This document shows positions 20,892-32,060 of a DNA stretch of 32,259 nucleotides, piece by piece. The stretch is from CBDFKV01 sp965249035 (GTDB lineage: Bacteria; Pseudomonadota; Gammaproteobacteria; Arenicellales; Poriferihabitantaceae), in assembly GCA_965249035.1 (NCBI GenBank), contig CBDFKV010000001.1:1-32259 (forward strand), given 5' to 3'. How positions within the stretch are numbered: position 1 is the stretch's first letter; the number at the start of each line of letters is the position of its first letter. The notes beneath the pieces were generated by a model. The model made no database searches and was not told the DNA's origin. It saw only the letters and a list, made by a program, of their open reading frames with translations. The translations under genes were made by a program, and so were the position numbers.

Positions 20892-21512
20892 AGAATGGAT
20901 AACCAAGAAATCAAATCAGTCGCGATCTACGCGCGAGTATCTACCAGCAAGCAAGAAACACAAAACCAGCTTGACGAGTTACGTGTCTTCGCGGATCGGC
21001 AAGGCTGGCAAATATTCGATGAGTACATCGATCACCAGAGCGGGAGTACATCGGAGCGCAAGGAATTCAAACATCTGTTTGCTGATGCCCACAAGCGCAA
21101 GTTTGACCTTGTCCTATTTTGGGCGCTGGATCGATTTAGCCGCGAAGGTGCGCTGGCAACACTCAAGCACCTAGAGCAGCTACAAAGCTACGGTGTAGGT
21201 TACAAGTCATATACTGAGCAATACTTCGACTCGGCGGGCATGTTTCGTGAAGCAATCATCGCAATCATGGCAGCACTAGCAAAGCAGGAGCGTGTACGGC
21301 TCTCTGAGCGCACAAAAGCGGGGCTTGCTCGCGCTAAATCACAAGGCAAGCGACTTGGTATGCCTCCCCTGCCCCAGGAGAAAATTCAAATGATCAAAAA
21401 ACTACGAACTCAGGGATTGAGCTATCGAGCCATTGTTTCAAAAGCTGATGTGAGCTTGGGCAGTGTGGCGAAGGTGTTAACGGCGTGTAAAAACGAACGG
21501 TTTCAGGGGTGA
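20886..21512 (+). CDS. Serine recombinase (second read of 143-769)
   Basis: Identical 208-aa protein to that at 143-769, with the same res-like dyads upstream (20762-20891). The DNA immediately before it here is the true plasmid context: the right end of the IS3 element lies about 40 bp before the first dyad. Confidence 0.9.
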   Translation: MNRMDNQEIKSVAIYARVSTSKQETQNQLDELRVFADRQGWQIFDEYIDHQSGSTSERKEFKHLFADAHKRKFDLVLFWALDRFSREGALATLKHLEQLQSYGVGYKSYTEQYFDSAGMFREAIIAIMAALAKQERVRLSERTKAGLARAKSQGKRLGMPPLPQEKIQMIKKLRTQGLSYRAIVSKADVSLGSVAKVLTACKNERFQG

Positions 21513-21584
21513 TTACAAGATTATCTACAATTGATTTAAAGATTTGTCAGACTGGATTTGAACTTCTGCAGTCTATACCTGTTT

Positions 21585-22523
21585 CTATATATTTTCACTG
21601 GAGATAATTTTGATTGTATTAATTGCGTTCTTCATCTCTCTAGCTAGAACCTGTCTATAAAAATCGAGTCCTAATAATTTACAAATTAGATACGATAGTG
21701 GATAAAGAGCAAGCATCAAGCACTGGTTAATAAAGTGGTACGTATATCCTTGTGTGACCTTGTAAAAGTATTTTTCTCCTCTCAAAAGCTTCAACCTTCG
21801 ATTGTAGCTCCATTCCTTTCCTGATGACGCTCCAACCAAATGAACAACTTGTGATTCTGGTACTACCCATGTCTCAAAGCTCATTTTATATGCGCGATAC
21901 GGCCACTCAATGTCTTCGCGATAAAAGTAAAGTCGTTCATCAAGAGGGCCAACTTGATCCCATGCTTGCTTCCTAATTAGCATACAGCTTCCACTGATCC
22001 ATCCAACATTTCTCGTTTTCCCATATCGAAACTTGTGGTATCCGCGAGGTAATAATTTCCCTTTAATTTTATCTGATATAGGCCACTTTAAGATTCCTAA
22101 AAACGTTGATATCGTTAGTGGAATCCCCAGCATAGGGTGCCCTTCTGTTTGCAAAGACCCATTCGGAAATATTACACGCGGCCCAACACACGCGATTTTC
22201 AGACTAGACGAATCCATGAATCGCACTAGTTTTTCAATTTGTCCTTCTCCAGGGAATGCATCACTATTCAGTAATAACAAATATTTCCCTTTTGCTATCT
22301 CTGCCCCTTGGTTACAGGCACCAGCAAATAGCTTGTTTGTCGTGTTCTTAACAACAATGGCTTCCTTATATTCTTTCTCGATGGCTTCAGCAGATCCATC
22401 TTTTGAAGCGTTGTCAACGACAATGATTTCGTTTCCTTCAAATAGGCCTATTTGAAGCAAGTTTTCCAAGCACTGCAGAAGTATCTCCTTGGTATTGTAT
22501 GAGACGATTATGATCGATAACAT
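21585..22523 (-). CDS. GT2-family glycosyltransferase (second read)
   Basis: Identical to the protein at 842-1780: GT-A fold, DNASKDGS and LLNSDAFP motifs, last gene of the surface operon. Confidence 0.9.
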   Translation of the reverse strand: MLSIIIVSYNTKEILLQCLENLLQIGLFEGNEIIVVDNASKDGSAEAIEKEYKEAIVVKNTTNKLFAGACNQGAEIAKGKYLLLLNSDAFPGEGQIEKLVRFMDSSSLKIACVGPRVIFPNGSLQTEGHPMLGIPLTISTFLGILKWPISDKIKGKLLPRGYHKFRYGKTRNVGWISGSCMLIRKQAWDQVGPLDERLYFYREDIEWPYRAYKMSFETWVVPESQVVHLVGASSGKEWSYNRRLKLLRGEKYFYKVTQGYTYHFINQCLMLALYPLSYLICKLLGLDFYRQVLAREMKNAINTIKIISSENI

Positions 22524-22531
22524 ATTATCGT

Positions 22532-23545
22532 TTAATCATTCTCATCCAATAAGAGGAGATAGTGAATCGGCACCATATTGGCTGGTGGCTCTCCCGGCAA
22601 AGTTAAATTTACCATTGCAGCAGGATGGTCAGTTGCATAAGGACTATGAAATTCTGGTGGGGCGTCGTACACTTTCTCTGTGTAATGGGAGTGTAGGCCA
22701 TTCCTTTTAATGTCTTGAGTTGTTAGTATGTGATCGATCGCCCACTGATCCCACGTAGTCCAATAGTCATTACTACCGATACTTCCATTTAGATAGGAAA
22801 CTATCGTTTCTAGCGATATGTTTAATGCAGAATGGTTGCTATGGTAGTTATATTTACCATATTTCCCTGCCTGGCTTAGAAGACCATCAAGATGGTCGCC
22901 AGTGATGCCACCATCTACATAAGCTGTAACATTAAAATCCCCTAGCAATATAAAAGGCGTGTTGCCAGCTGTAGACCAAATCGCCTCTTCTGTATTATTA
23001 AACAATTGGACGTCATATGTTCCATCAGAGTAAACACCATGCCAATGAATGTTAAAAACATAAAACTCTGTTTCCGTATCAATTTTTCTGAGTTTAGCCC
23101 ACCAACCTCTTCTTTCGATAAGTGTTGGAAAAGACCCTTGTTCTAACAAGGTGAACATCGTCTTCCTAAAAAATATTGTATGATGGTTTCTTGCTGCAGG
23201 AAACACATCATCACCAGGATAATAATGGCCTACGGTATCTGCTCTTCCATAGACATTACTAAATTTATTGTATATGTCGTTTTTTTGTCTAGTTGAGTCT
23301 TCTTGTAATGCTAGTACATCTGGGGATGTACTATTTATTATGTGGTATAGTTCATCCTTTCGGTAGTCCCAAGGTGGGGTGCCTCCATAATATGGCGCAT
23401 TGGGATCATCTGTTAATGATTCTTGGGCTACATTTAGAGTCATAACTTTAATAGCCTCAGCCAAGGAGGGGCTACAAGAAAGAGCTAATAATAAAACAAT
23501 AAGCGTCTGGGGCACACGCATATTCAAATATGGTTTAATTCTCAT
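22532..23545 (-). CDS. Secreted EEP-fold enzyme (second read)
   Basis: Identical to 1789-2802, including signal peptide, GDFN motif and the PANMVPIHYLLLLDEND tail, which confirms that the tail is not a sequencing artefact. Confidence 0.88.
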   Translation of the reverse strand: MRIKPYLNMRVPQTLIVLLLALSCSPSLAEAIKVMTLNVAQESLTDDPNAPYYGGTPPWDYRKDELYHIINSTSPDVLALQEDSTRQKNDIYNKFSNVYGRADTVGHYYPGDDVFPAARNHHTIFFRKTMFTLLEQGSFPTLIERRGWWAKLRKIDTETEFYVFNIHWHGVYSDGTYDVQLFNNTEEAIWSTAGNTPFILLGDFNVTAYVDGGITGDHLDGLLSQAGKYGKYNYHSNHSALNISLETIVSYLNGSIGSNDYWTTWDQWAIDHILTTQDIKRNGLHSHYTEKVYDAPPEFHSPYATDHPAAMVNLTLPGEPPANMVPIHYLLLLDEND

Positions 23546-23546
23546 A

Positions 23547-24383
23547 TCACTTCTCCCTATGATATCTATGGGTTAGAACAACTCCATCGTGATGGGTATC
23601 ATTCTTGTGTTTCATATACGTTTTATTGAAATACGTTGGGTAGTGTAGCACCTGAAAGCTCCTGTCTTGTACTGACGTTAGCACTCCTACCGCTCGTGTA
23701 AAAAAATCAGCATGATCCAACCGTTTGAGCTTGTCATACCAACCTACCAATCTAATACGGTCTGTTCGACCAATGTAAAAATTAGGAACTTTAAGGTGTA
23801 CTTCAAAGTCACCAATGAATGTCCCAGACTCTTTGATCGGCTTTTGTGATGTTTGAAATACTGTCATGCACGAATAGTCGTGAACTATTCTTAAAGGCAG
23901 ATAGATCACTTCACCAGCAAGAATATCAATATCACGGTGTTTCTCCATTGAGTGGTACGCCTGCAATAAATCGGTATTACGATTGAATACAAAATCATCA
24001 TCAAGGCACAGCATGTATTTAGTGCTTGCAGCTTCTAAACCAGCATTTCTTCCGGCCGAAACTCCACTATCGAACGGCATGGTAATCGTATGTACTCCTT
24101 CGAGTTTTGAGGGGACTTTGCTGTCGTCAACAACAATAATTTTTAGATTTGGATACAAACGCTTAATGCTTTTCACCAACCTTTTTAGCTTAGCTGGGCG
24201 TTCAAACGTTTTAATAATTGCCGTTACGTTATCAAGCTCAGCAGTAGTACATGGTTTGCTGTATCTCCAGTCTAGGATACGCTCTACCATCAACTCTATA
24301 TTTACAATCAAACCATGCCCTATTGCAACAAGATGTCTGAATCGTCCTGTCCTAGAGTCTTTTAGTATCTGAATAATGTCCAT
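23547..24383 (-). CDS. GT12-like glycosyltransferase (second read)
   Basis: Identical to 2804-3640, with the CLDDDFVF motif; stop one base from the EEP-fold start. Confidence 0.8.
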   Translation of the reverse strand: MDIIQILKDSRTGRFRHLVAIGHGLIVNIELMVERILDWRYSKPCTTAELDNVTAIIKTFERPAKLKRLVKSIKRLYPNLKIIVVDDSKVPSKLEGVHTITMPFDSGVSAGRNAGLEAASTKYMLCLDDDFVFNRNTDLLQAYHSMEKHRDIDILAGEVIYLPLRIVHDYSCMTVFQTSQKPIKESGTFIGDFEVHLKVPNFYIGRTDRIRLVGWYDKLKRLDHADFFTRAVGVLTSVQDRSFQVLHYPTYFNKTYMKHKNDTHHDGVVLTHRYHREK

Positions 24384-24487
24384 TATTGCTAGTTAAAAAT
24401 ATTGTGTTAGCTTTAGTATATCGTGGTCACAGCCAACAGCCCGGACTAAAATCAGGCATTTTTTAGGCTCACTATAGGGTTCATCCG

Positions 24488-25456
24488 CTATGTTTGGATT
24501 ACATGTTGAGGCGCTGCTCTGAGTGCTTGATGCAAGAACAGTTGCCCAGTCATTTCATCAAGATGTTTATCAAGCATCCTTCGCCAACCGAGATAATTGG
24601 GTAGCCAGCGAGTTGCCACCCCATTAAACCGCCCCATCCAACGTTTCAGGCGGCTGTCATAAGCATTAACGTTTTGAACATGCCAAGTTCCTTTACCACC
24701 ATGGCCATGATATCCCGCAACAAAATAGCCAGCCTCAAGGTTGAGGGATTTCGCCGCCACACCATAACTGGGATGTCCATCGGTCGATAAGACGGCATCC
24801 TTCGCTAGCGCAGGCTTGAGTACCTTTGTAAATGTTTTGGCTGTGCAGTCATCCAGAACAGCGTCACTGACCATTCGGCTGCCGCGCTGCATAACGATCA
24901 TCACCGGCACACGCTCTTTGCCATCTACACCCGATGAACCGCCACGCTTCCTGGCCTGACGGGGTAAGCGGCGCTGACCCTTATAAGAACGCCGGAATAT
25001 CGTTTCATCCGCCTCAACAATGCCAGTCAAATTCTCGGCCTTATGCTCACGCAAGGCATCCAGGAAACGATGCCGCCATCGAAAACTGCGATCCACTGCT
25101 AAGCCCACCCGTTCAGCAGCTTTGCGAATACTCAAGCCCTCGACCATGCATTCGGCGTAGGCCAGCAACTTATCTTTATCGTTCAAGCGACAAAAGCCTG
25201 TGCCGGTTAAAGCTGTAAACGTTTTCAAGCAAGCTTTACAACGATAGCGCTGCTGACCGTTAGTTCTTCCATGACGAAAAATGTCGTCCGCTTGGCAATG
25301 TGGACAAATCACTGCCCCGTCAAGACGCTCTTCCGTCAGTCGTAAACTACCGTGCTCGTCACTCATGGCCGACACCCTGCCTGATAGCAATTCGAACTGC
25401 TCCGGCGTTAAGCCTTCAAGACTGGCAACAAGTGCTTGATATTCGTCACGTTTCAT
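24488..25456 (-). CDS. IS1595-family transposase (second read)
   Basis: Identical to 3745-4713; the end motif TATAGGGTTCATCC is at 24473-24486. Confidence 0.92.
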   Translation of the reverse strand: MKRDEYQALVASLEGLTPEQFELLSGRVSAMSDEHGSLRLTEERLDGAVICPHCQADDIFRHGRTNGQQRYRCKACLKTFTALTGTGFCRLNDKDKLLAYAECMVEGLSIRKAAERVGLAVDRSFRWRHRFLDALREHKAENLTGIVEADETIFRRSYKGQRRLPRQARKRGGSSGVDGKERVPVMIVMQRGSRMVSDAVLDDCTAKTFTKVLKPALAKDAVLSTDGHPSYGVAAKSLNLEAGYFVAGYHGHGGKGTWHVQNVNAYDSRLKRWMGRFNGVATRWLPNYLGWRRMLDKHLDEMTGQLFLHQALRAAPQHVIQT

Positions 25457-25495
25457 AGCATTCTGTAAGTGGTTGTTATGGCTTGATTATACCAT

Positions 25496-26419
25496 CTATT
25501 CAACATTGATTCCGAACAGAGCGCTTACAAGGGCTTTTAGGTTGGCCTGAGCTGCCACCATATTGGGTGCATTCCAAACGCTGCGCAATTCAGCACCAAT
25601 GCGCTGCTTGATTTTGTGGTTAGGTGCATGATGGATAGCGTTCTGCGCCAGATGAAACTGACAGCGCTGCCAAAGGATGCCTGGGAATATGGCCTTTCTA
25701 GCGGCCTTTAAGCCGCTGTGATCGTCGCTGACAATAAACTCAAGGCCATGTAAGCCCCGGTCAACCAAGCCCTTGAGAAACTCTCTCCAGTTAACTTCAG
25801 CCTCATTAACCGCAATCGCTGTTCCCAATATGCAACGCCGCCCACAAGACAACACGCCAACGGCACTCAACACCGCCATATCAATCACTTGATGCCCCTC
25901 TCGCACCTTTTCATAACGCGCATCGAGGATCAAGTAAGAGACCTTACTCAACGGACGATTTCGCCAGGCTTGCAACGCCTCATCCATCGCCTGATTAGCC
26001 CGTGATACCTGCGTAGATGAGATATTTTCAATACCCATACTCTGCATGACCTTTTCGACTCGGCGCGTACTAACGCCTGTCACGTACATCTCAGCAACGG
26101 TTAACATCATCGCACGTTGACTGCGTAAGCCGCGTTCTAGTGATTGAGGGTAAAATGGTTCATCAATGTGTTTGGCTGTCTTTGGAATACGTAGCTTGAG
26201 CGTACCTGCTTGGGTATCGATACGCTTATCTTGGTAGCCATTGGCAAAGCCTAGCCGATCTTTACTATGCTCATAGTGTGATGCGCCTAGAAACTGCTCT
26301 CTTTCGATCTTCATCGCCTCATTGAGTAGTGCGGTGAGCACGGGGCGCATGGCATCGGGGCCTTCTGATATTAATTGTTCCACTACTACGTCAAATACGT
26401 TATTGTTTGATTGGGTCAT
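25496..26419 (-). pseudogene. Truncated IS256-family transposase (second read)
   Basis: Same truncation after NLKALVSALFGINVE as at 4753, so the truncation is real and not a read error. Confidence 0.88.
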
Positions 26420-26511
26420 TTGGGTGTCTCCACGTTGTTTATTGCTAAAAAACATGGAACGCACAAATGGCTCAACTTACAAGACACCAGATGCGAAAAT
26501 TTGAATAAATC

Positions 26512-26534
26512 AAAAATTTCCCCCTAGGGGGAAA
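26512..26534 (-). terminator. Mob operon terminator (second read)
   Basis: Same CTAG-loop hairpin and T run as 5769-5791. Confidence 0.75.
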
Positions 26535-26626
26535 GATAAAACAGATCTATCTAATATAAAAGTCCATACCTGAAGTTACAGTATCCTAAAAATATCTGCC
26601 ATCCTTCTTACCTGGTTAGATTGATA

Positions 26627-27151
26627 TCAATTCGCTTCTTTATTCAGCTTGATCACCACACAATTAGGATAAGACTGTTTGCAAAGGTGAACTGTGAACT
26701 CTTTATCAAAAAGCACAACATTTTCCTTCTCACTGGTAACAACTTTCGCCCCAAAAACAGCTTTTCGTTCTTGCCCCCAATAATCCTTGTGCTTCCCACG
26801 CTCATTCACAAAAAAATATAGCCCTGCAAGCACAAAGGCCATACCAGCTGCCGCACCAACCAACGTGGTTAGCAATGCCCGCATTCGTGCTTCCTCTAAA
26901 ATCGCCTTCTTTTCTTTCTGTGCATTTTCGATCTCCGGCTTAAGAACCGTTTCAACCGTTGTATCAATTTTTCTGATTTCATCTCTAGCTGCTCGCACTA
27001 GAGTATCAAAAGTACTTTTTGCCTCTGAATGCACAAGATCTACACTAATCTTTGCCTTGTCGCTAATCGCTTGAACTTCTGATCCAAGACCTTCGACCAT
27101 TTCGTACACCGCTAATAATCTATCTTCAGTATTATCCGTATTGTCGCTCAT
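26627..27151 (-). CDS. Membrane coiled-coil protein of mob operon (second read)
   Basis: Identical to 5884-6408; single membrane helix after a helical N-terminal half. Confidence 0.75.
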   Translation of the reverse strand: MSDNTDNTEDRLLAVYEMVEGLGSEVQAISDKAKISVDLVHSEAKSTFDTLVRAARDEIRKIDTTVETVLKPEIENAQKEKKAILEEARMRALLTTLVGAAAGMAFVLAGLYFFVNERGKHKDYWGQERKAVFGAKVVTSEKENVVLFDKEFTVHLCKQSYPNCVVIKLNKEAN

Positions 27152-28234
27152 CGGCTAAATCCTCTGTCTCTACTGCGTTCTCGCGCTCGTTTGGCAGCGC
27201 GTTCTTGCCGCTTAATTTCTTGTTGCCGCTCTTGTTCGGCTTCCTTCTCTCGTTTTTCTGCTTTCAAGCGCTCGATCAACAACATCCCTCGGCTGGTATC
27301 TGGCCGTTGGTTCGGATCGATAGCAGATGACTTGGGTATATTAGGCGGCTTTCTTTCCTCTGCTTCTGCAGTTAATTGTGAAATACCCCCCGCTAAGGCA
27401 GCTTGTTGCCCAAACCCTAGCGCACGTGCTTTCGGTACACCTTCTTTAATCGTTTCCTGTAAACCAGCTACCGAATCTTTAGCCCTGGTTCCCAATCGAT
27501 CACCCAACTCTTTAAGCTGATCAACCAAAGCGCTTAACTCCTGATTGGCCGCATGAACCAAACGATTAATATTCCCTCGCCTGGTCTCAACACCACGCTG
27601 TTCCATTTCCATCGCTGCTACACCCATATGCACTGTCGGCTGTCGATCAACGCCCTGCTCTTCTAACGATCGATAATCAATTCGCGCTTCTTCACCCGCC
27701 AATTCCAAATGGTGGTTAGCCGCTTCTGCCCACCCCTCGCGCCACCGATTCAATAACGCCTTATCATTCCAGCTGCGATTTTTGTTGCCAAATTCTTCTC
27801 CATCCAAATCCCGCATCGTCAACATCACATGCGCGTGTGGATTACCACTAGCCAAATCATGTAACGCGATATCTGCAATCATCCCTTTATCAACAAAGGC
27901 TGACTGAACATACTCGCTAACCAATTCTTTGGCCTGATCCTGGCTAAGCTCGATGGGGCAATGCGACGTTGAGCTCACGACATAATTGTGCATCCTTACG
28001 CCGCTCTGTTTGCTCTACCTGATTCCATAATTCCTCTCTTGAGCTTGCCCAGGATGGCGCACCCTCTGGCGCCAATATGAATACATCGTCAACCCCTGAT
28101 CGACGACTGTAGTCATGTAGCTCACCGGTACGCTGATCAATAATCTGCGTACCTAAGCGATAAGCTGCAGCTGCGGTCGATGACCGCCCTGTTGACCGAC
28201 CGATGATTTTAAATGATGCGTGGTAGATCGCCAT
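27148..28234 (-). pseudogene. mobA: MOBQ relaxase mobA, frameshifted in this read
   Basis: Same gene as 6405-7490 but with an extra G in the run at 27955-27958. The frame breaks after about residue 93 (LCRELNVALP); the rest continues in another frame to 27148. Because the first copy is intact over the same stretch and the change is a homopolymer length difference near a contig end, a sequencing error is far more likely than a mutation. Confidence 0.9.
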
Positions 28235-28413
28235 CAATCATCAGCCTCTATCAACTGAGCGTCATAGACATTGCCAACCAGATCCCTACCTGTTTCAGCT
28301 TCGAACAGAACACGCAGCAACACCCCACAGAAGCTACATTCAAATGCTTCATCTGAATGTAGATCAACCATGTCGATCATGTTGCTACAACTGGGACATT
28401 CTCTGATGGACAT
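28234..28413 (-). CDS. Small zinc-ribbon protein (second read)
   Basis: Identical to 7490-7669, two CxxC knuckles. Confidence 0.7.
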   Translation of the reverse strand: MSIRECPSCSNMIDMVDLHSDEAFECSFCGVLLRVLFEAETGRDLVGNVYDAQLIEADD

Positions 28414-28434
28414 GATGTACAATTAATACAGAAT

Positions 28435-28514
28435 TGATAAGGGTAAGCGCTTCGCGCTAGGGATTTATCCCTGTTGAGAACGCACACATTGCTTGCAATG
28501 TATAAGTGCGCCCT
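28435..28514. other. oriT: oriT (second read)
   Basis: Hairpin ACATTGC-TT-GCAATGT (28486-28501) and TAAGTGCGCCCT (28503-28514), as in the first copy. Confidence 0.85.
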
Positions 28515-28580
28515 TCGTTTTACTCAGGATACCGTGCGATGCTACACTATGTGTACCATTTTAACAAATACAGGTACGAC

Positions 28581-28835
28581 ATGCCGAAGACAACCGTCGA
28601 CGACTTAATCCAGAAAAGGGAGCAGATCAATGCCCGGATACAGAAGATACGCGCCCGAGAAAACGTAACTAAACGAAAATACGATACCACCGCCAAAGTG
28701 CTATTGGGTGCCGCCCTACTTCTGCGACTGGAAGAAAACGACGAGAAAGCACAAGAGCTGCTGCGCTGGTGCAGATCGGTATTGTCAGATCGTGATAAGG
28801 AGCGACTCGATAAAGCGCTTCAGAACCGGAAGTAA
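28581..28835 (+). CDS. MobC/TraD-like accessory protein (second read)
   Basis: Identical to 7837-8091. Confidence 0.72.
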   Translation: MPKTTVDDLIQKREQINARIQKIRARENVTKRKYDTTAKVLLGAALLLRLEENDEKAQELLRWCRSVLSDRDKERLDKALQNRK

Positions 28836-28854
28836 ACTTACAAACATAAATACT

Positions 28855-29166
28855 ATGAAACCCACCCCCGAACTTTTAAACGTCGCCCGTAGAGTTCTTT
28901 GGAATGACCCACCTGAAGAAGCGTTAAAAAACAAAATACGCTTCCTTCATCACGTAATGATTTACGGCAGTAAACAAGATATTGGGTTAACCAAGTGGTT
29001 TTACAGTAACGATGACTTTATTGATGCCCTACATAACGCACCGCCAGGATTATTTGGTAAACAGAGTTGGGAGTTATGGCATTTAAAGATGGGAATCAAT
29101 CCCATACCCCCACTACCGACAAGACCGTGCGCACCAGATGGTTACCAACCAACCTGGCCAGACTAA
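28855..29166 (+). CDS. Hypothetical protein (second read)
   Basis: Identical to 8111-8422; unrecognised, proline-rich tail. Confidence 0.6.
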   Translation: MKPTPELLNVARRVLWNDPPEEALKNKIRFLHHVMIYGSKQDIGLTKWFYSNDDFIDALHNAPPGLFGKQSWELWHLKMGINPIPPLPTRPCAPDGYQPTWPD

Positions 29167-29567
29167 TCGTAACTACAAATCACAAATTATCCCGTTCGAT
29201 TGGAACAGATGGATCTTTGAGCTTATTTTTCACCACTTCAATTAAATTACTGTCTTCATCATCTTCAATCGATTCGGATGATGTTTATAGTTGATCGTCT
29301 GATCATAAAGTATCTAGCAGTCTGTTGACTGCAATAGCTGAAATATACCAATCGAAAGCGAACTCAAAACCAACTTTTAACTATTCGATAACTGCGAGCG
29401 TAGCGAGCTAGCCTACCAGAGCGTATGAAGTTGTAAGGCGCGATCACGGCAAGCCGTAAACGTGCGTATAGGATCTGCAGTCCAAATCATTAATAATCGT
29501 AGAGCGATTCCTTATGATTAGGCTGCCGAAGGCGGGGCGTAGGGAGCGAAGCGACCGGAGGGTAAGG

Positions 29568-29757
29568 TGCGCTGTTAAGCGCATAAAAAAGTTATCCACA
29601 GAAATCGTGGCCTAACTATAGGCATTTATATATAGGTGTATATAGGTTGGTGTACCTTTAATGCGTAGAAAGTGTCCCTTTAATGCGTAATATCGGATAT
29701 AAAAGTGTACCTTTAATGCGTGGATAACGTGCTCATTTCACAAGTATTTGTGGATAA
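29568..29757. other. oriV: oriV (second read)
   Basis: Iterons at 29650-29666, 29672-29688 and 29705-29721; DnaA boxes at 29592-29600 and 29749-29757. Confidence 0.88.
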
Positions 29758-29786
29758 GTTTGCTAGCGGCCGATCGCTTTTGACTA

Positions 29787-30650
29787 CTACCCCGCCCTTC
29801 TCACATGTGTTGGGCTTGGTTTCAGTATCAACCGCCCTCGAGCTATTTCGACACGCGCACCAGGATAGACAAGCAAAGCAGATTTCAAATGCTTCTTAAA
29901 TGCTCTCCTGAAATTTTTTCGTCCTTGCTCGCTGAATTCATACCCTGCCCCAAATTGCATTTGCAGCTGCTCCCAGGTTATCGCTGTTGAGCGTTTTAAA
30001 TAGGACATCCTGTAAGTCAGCCACATATAGATATCCAAGGCCATTGGAGAGCGCTTGAGGGCCGTCAGGGCGCGCAAATCAATAGGAACCGGCCGTTCTA
30101 TAATCTCATCGAAAAAATCCTTGGACAGCGTAACGTATGAATTCCACAAGCTCGCTTGATTCGGCTGTTGGGGATCCCACCATAAGTGCACCTCCTTTGC
30201 GATGAAGGTTTGTGACAAGTGGAACTCCGTTTCAGTTTCTACTTTGTAACCAATCGCACAGGAGAATAAACGCTCCATTTGATCTTTCAGGCGCGTAATA
30301 GATCCCCAACGGCCACCCGTTGGATCCATCCCTAATTCACGCATGAATTGGCTCAATGAGTCGCCTAGAACAACTTCGCGTGATTTTGTCTTAACCGCCT
30401 CGGTTGTAACCCAGGTTAATAATAGCCGCGGGATCGTGCCATACGGCAAGCCAACATCGCCAACGTCTGCGATTGTGACGGTCAGCAAGCCGTTAGTCCG
30501 TTTAAATATGTGCTCCTTGGGGTCGCGGTGAGGCAACGTGGCTTGCGTCAACACGCGCGCCATATACCCAATAGCACCCGCCTCTTTCGCCTCTTCCGCT
30601 TCAATAGCAAACGCTTCGGCAAGTAGCTTTTTCTGAGCAAGTGTTAGCAT
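29787..30650 (-). CDS. repA: RepA_C replication initiator (second read)
   Basis: Identical to 9043-9906. Confidence 0.92.
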   Translation of the reverse strand: MLTLAQKKLLAEAFAIEAEEAKEAGAIGYMARVLTQATLPHRDPKEHIFKRTNGLLTVTIADVGDVGLPYGTIPRLLLTWVTTEAVKTKSREVVLGDSLSQFMRELGMDPTGGRWGSITRLKDQMERLFSCAIGYKVETETEFHLSQTFIAKEVHLWWDPQQPNQASLWNSYVTLSKDFFDEIIERPVPIDLRALTALKRSPMALDIYMWLTYRMSYLKRSTAITWEQLQMQFGAGYEFSEQGRKNFRRAFKKHLKSALLVYPGARVEIARGRLILKPSPTHVRRAG

Positions 30651-30669
30651 AGTTGTTATCGTTATTAAT

Positions 30670-30701
30670 TAGTGTAATAGTGTATTCACACCTTTACACT
30701 A
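30670..30701. promoter_or_regulatory. TACAC-box operator at repA (second read)
   Basis: Same 8-bp-step boxes as 9926-9957. Confidence 0.6.
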
Positions 30702-30989
30702 TTTGGTGTCTACCATTTTTACCTCTAGACGCTTACCCATCAGCGCAGCGGCACTAGAAAGCGTCTTAATACTAATACTCGTATTATGCTCATCCAGCAA
30801 ACGATCAAGCGCTGAACGACTGGTATTCAGTTGTTTGGCCAATCCAGTCTTGCTAAGTTCGTGACTCTCCATAAACTCTTTTAGCTGCCAAGCCACTACC
30901 CGCTTAATCGCCTCGGCTTGTGCCTCAGCCTGCAACCCCTCCTCTTCCAGGAAGCTATCAAAATCACTACCAATATATTGATTACCCAT
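30699..30989 (-). CDS. HigA-type antitoxin (second read)
   Basis: Identical to 9955-10245. Confidence 0.85.
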   Translation of the reverse strand: MGNQYIGSDFDSFLEEEGLQAEAQAEAIKRVVAWQLKEFMESHELSKTGLAKQLNTSRSALDRLLDEHNTSISIKTLSSAAALMGKRLEVKMVDTK

Positions 30990-31323
30990 TTTTCACCTCA
31001 TCTCGTCTTTTCTTCGCCAATTGGAGATCAGCACTAGGAGTTTTTTGGCTCTTTTTAATGAACCCATGCAATAGCACCATATTTGATCGATGCACTGTAA
31101 ACAAAACCCGCGCTATCTGTTTCCCACTCAACCTGACGCGAACCTCCCAAAGATCTGCGTCCATTTTACGGACTAGCGGCATTCCAAGCGGCCACCCGTA
31201 CTCAACGGTTTTAATATCTGTTCCTATACGCTTTCTATCATCAAGCGCCAGTTCCAATAACCAAACCCGCACCGGCTCTTTGCCATTGATTCCGCGATAG
31301 AAATGTACCGTAACAATCTTCAT
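30982..31323 (-). CDS. HigB/Gp49-like toxin (second read)
   Basis: Identical to 10238-10579. Confidence 0.87.
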   Translation of the reverse strand: MKIVTVHFYRGINGKEPVRVWLLELALDDRKRIGTDIKTVEYGWPLGMPLVRKMDADLWEVRVRLSGKQIARVLFTVHRSNMVLLHGFIKKSQKTPSADLQLAKKRRDEVKNG

Positions 31324-31378
31324 AACCTAGTGTACCTTTTTTGGTACGCGCGTGCAATGGCAAACGATTCAATTAAAC

Positions 31379-31424
31379 GGTGTATATGGTACTATACACC
31401 ATTACACCATAACTCTTTTACACC
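31379..31424. promoter_or_regulatory. parA operator (second read)
   Basis: Same 8-bp inverted repeat and TACACC boxes as 10635-10680. Confidence 0.65.
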
Positions 31425-32060
31425 ATGCCTATCATAGCACTGCTCAACACAAAGGGCGGATCAGGAAAAACTACGCTAGCCACTAACCTGGCGCACGCGC
31501 TGAGCAAGACATCTGGCCATAGCGTCACACTTGTTGATTCAGATCCTCAAGGTAGTTCGCGCGCATGGTCTAGGGCAGGGGGCCAAGAGTTGCTTTCCGT
31601 GGTGGGGATGGATAGACCATCACTGGATCGCGAACTCCGCGCAGCGGTCAAGGATGATGACTGGGTGATTATTGATGGGGCACCGCAAGTAGATGAGCTC
31701 GCCGCCGCTGCCATTCGTGCAGCAGACGCGGTACTTATTCCAGTACAACCCAGCCCATATGATATTTGGGCCGCAAAGCCCGTGGTGGATGCCATTAAAG
31801 AGCGACAAAAGCAGCATAAGGGCACACCGAAAGCTGCTTTCATTATTTCCAGGGCTATCGTAGGCACAGCACTAGCAAAAGACGTTAGAAATGCTCTGAG
31901 CAGTTACGGCATCCCAATTTTCGAAAGCATGACCCATCAGCGCGTGCTATACGCCGAAACAGCCACAACAGGGCAAACAGTAATTGAAGATACAAATTCC
32001 AAAGCTGCTAAGGAAATCGACACAATTCGTCAAGAACTAGAGGACATGATCAATGGCTAA
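31425..32060 (+). CDS. parA: ParA partition ATPase (second read)
   Basis: Identical to 10681-11316. Confidence 0.95.
   Translation: MPIIALLNTKGGSGKTTLATNLAHALSKTSGHSVTLVDSDPQGSSRAWSRAGGQELLSVVGMDRPSLDRELRAAVKDDDWVIIDGAPQVDELAAAAIRAADAVLIPVQPSPYDIWAAKPVVDAIKERQKQHKGTPKAAFIISRAIVGTALAKDVRNALSSYGIPIFESMTHQRVLYAETATTGQTVIEDTNSKAAKEIDTIRQELEDMING

Noticed and set aside
27148..28234. Two separate relaxase genes in the second copy
   Set aside because: They are the halves of one gene split by an extra G that is absent from the intact copy at 6405-7490.
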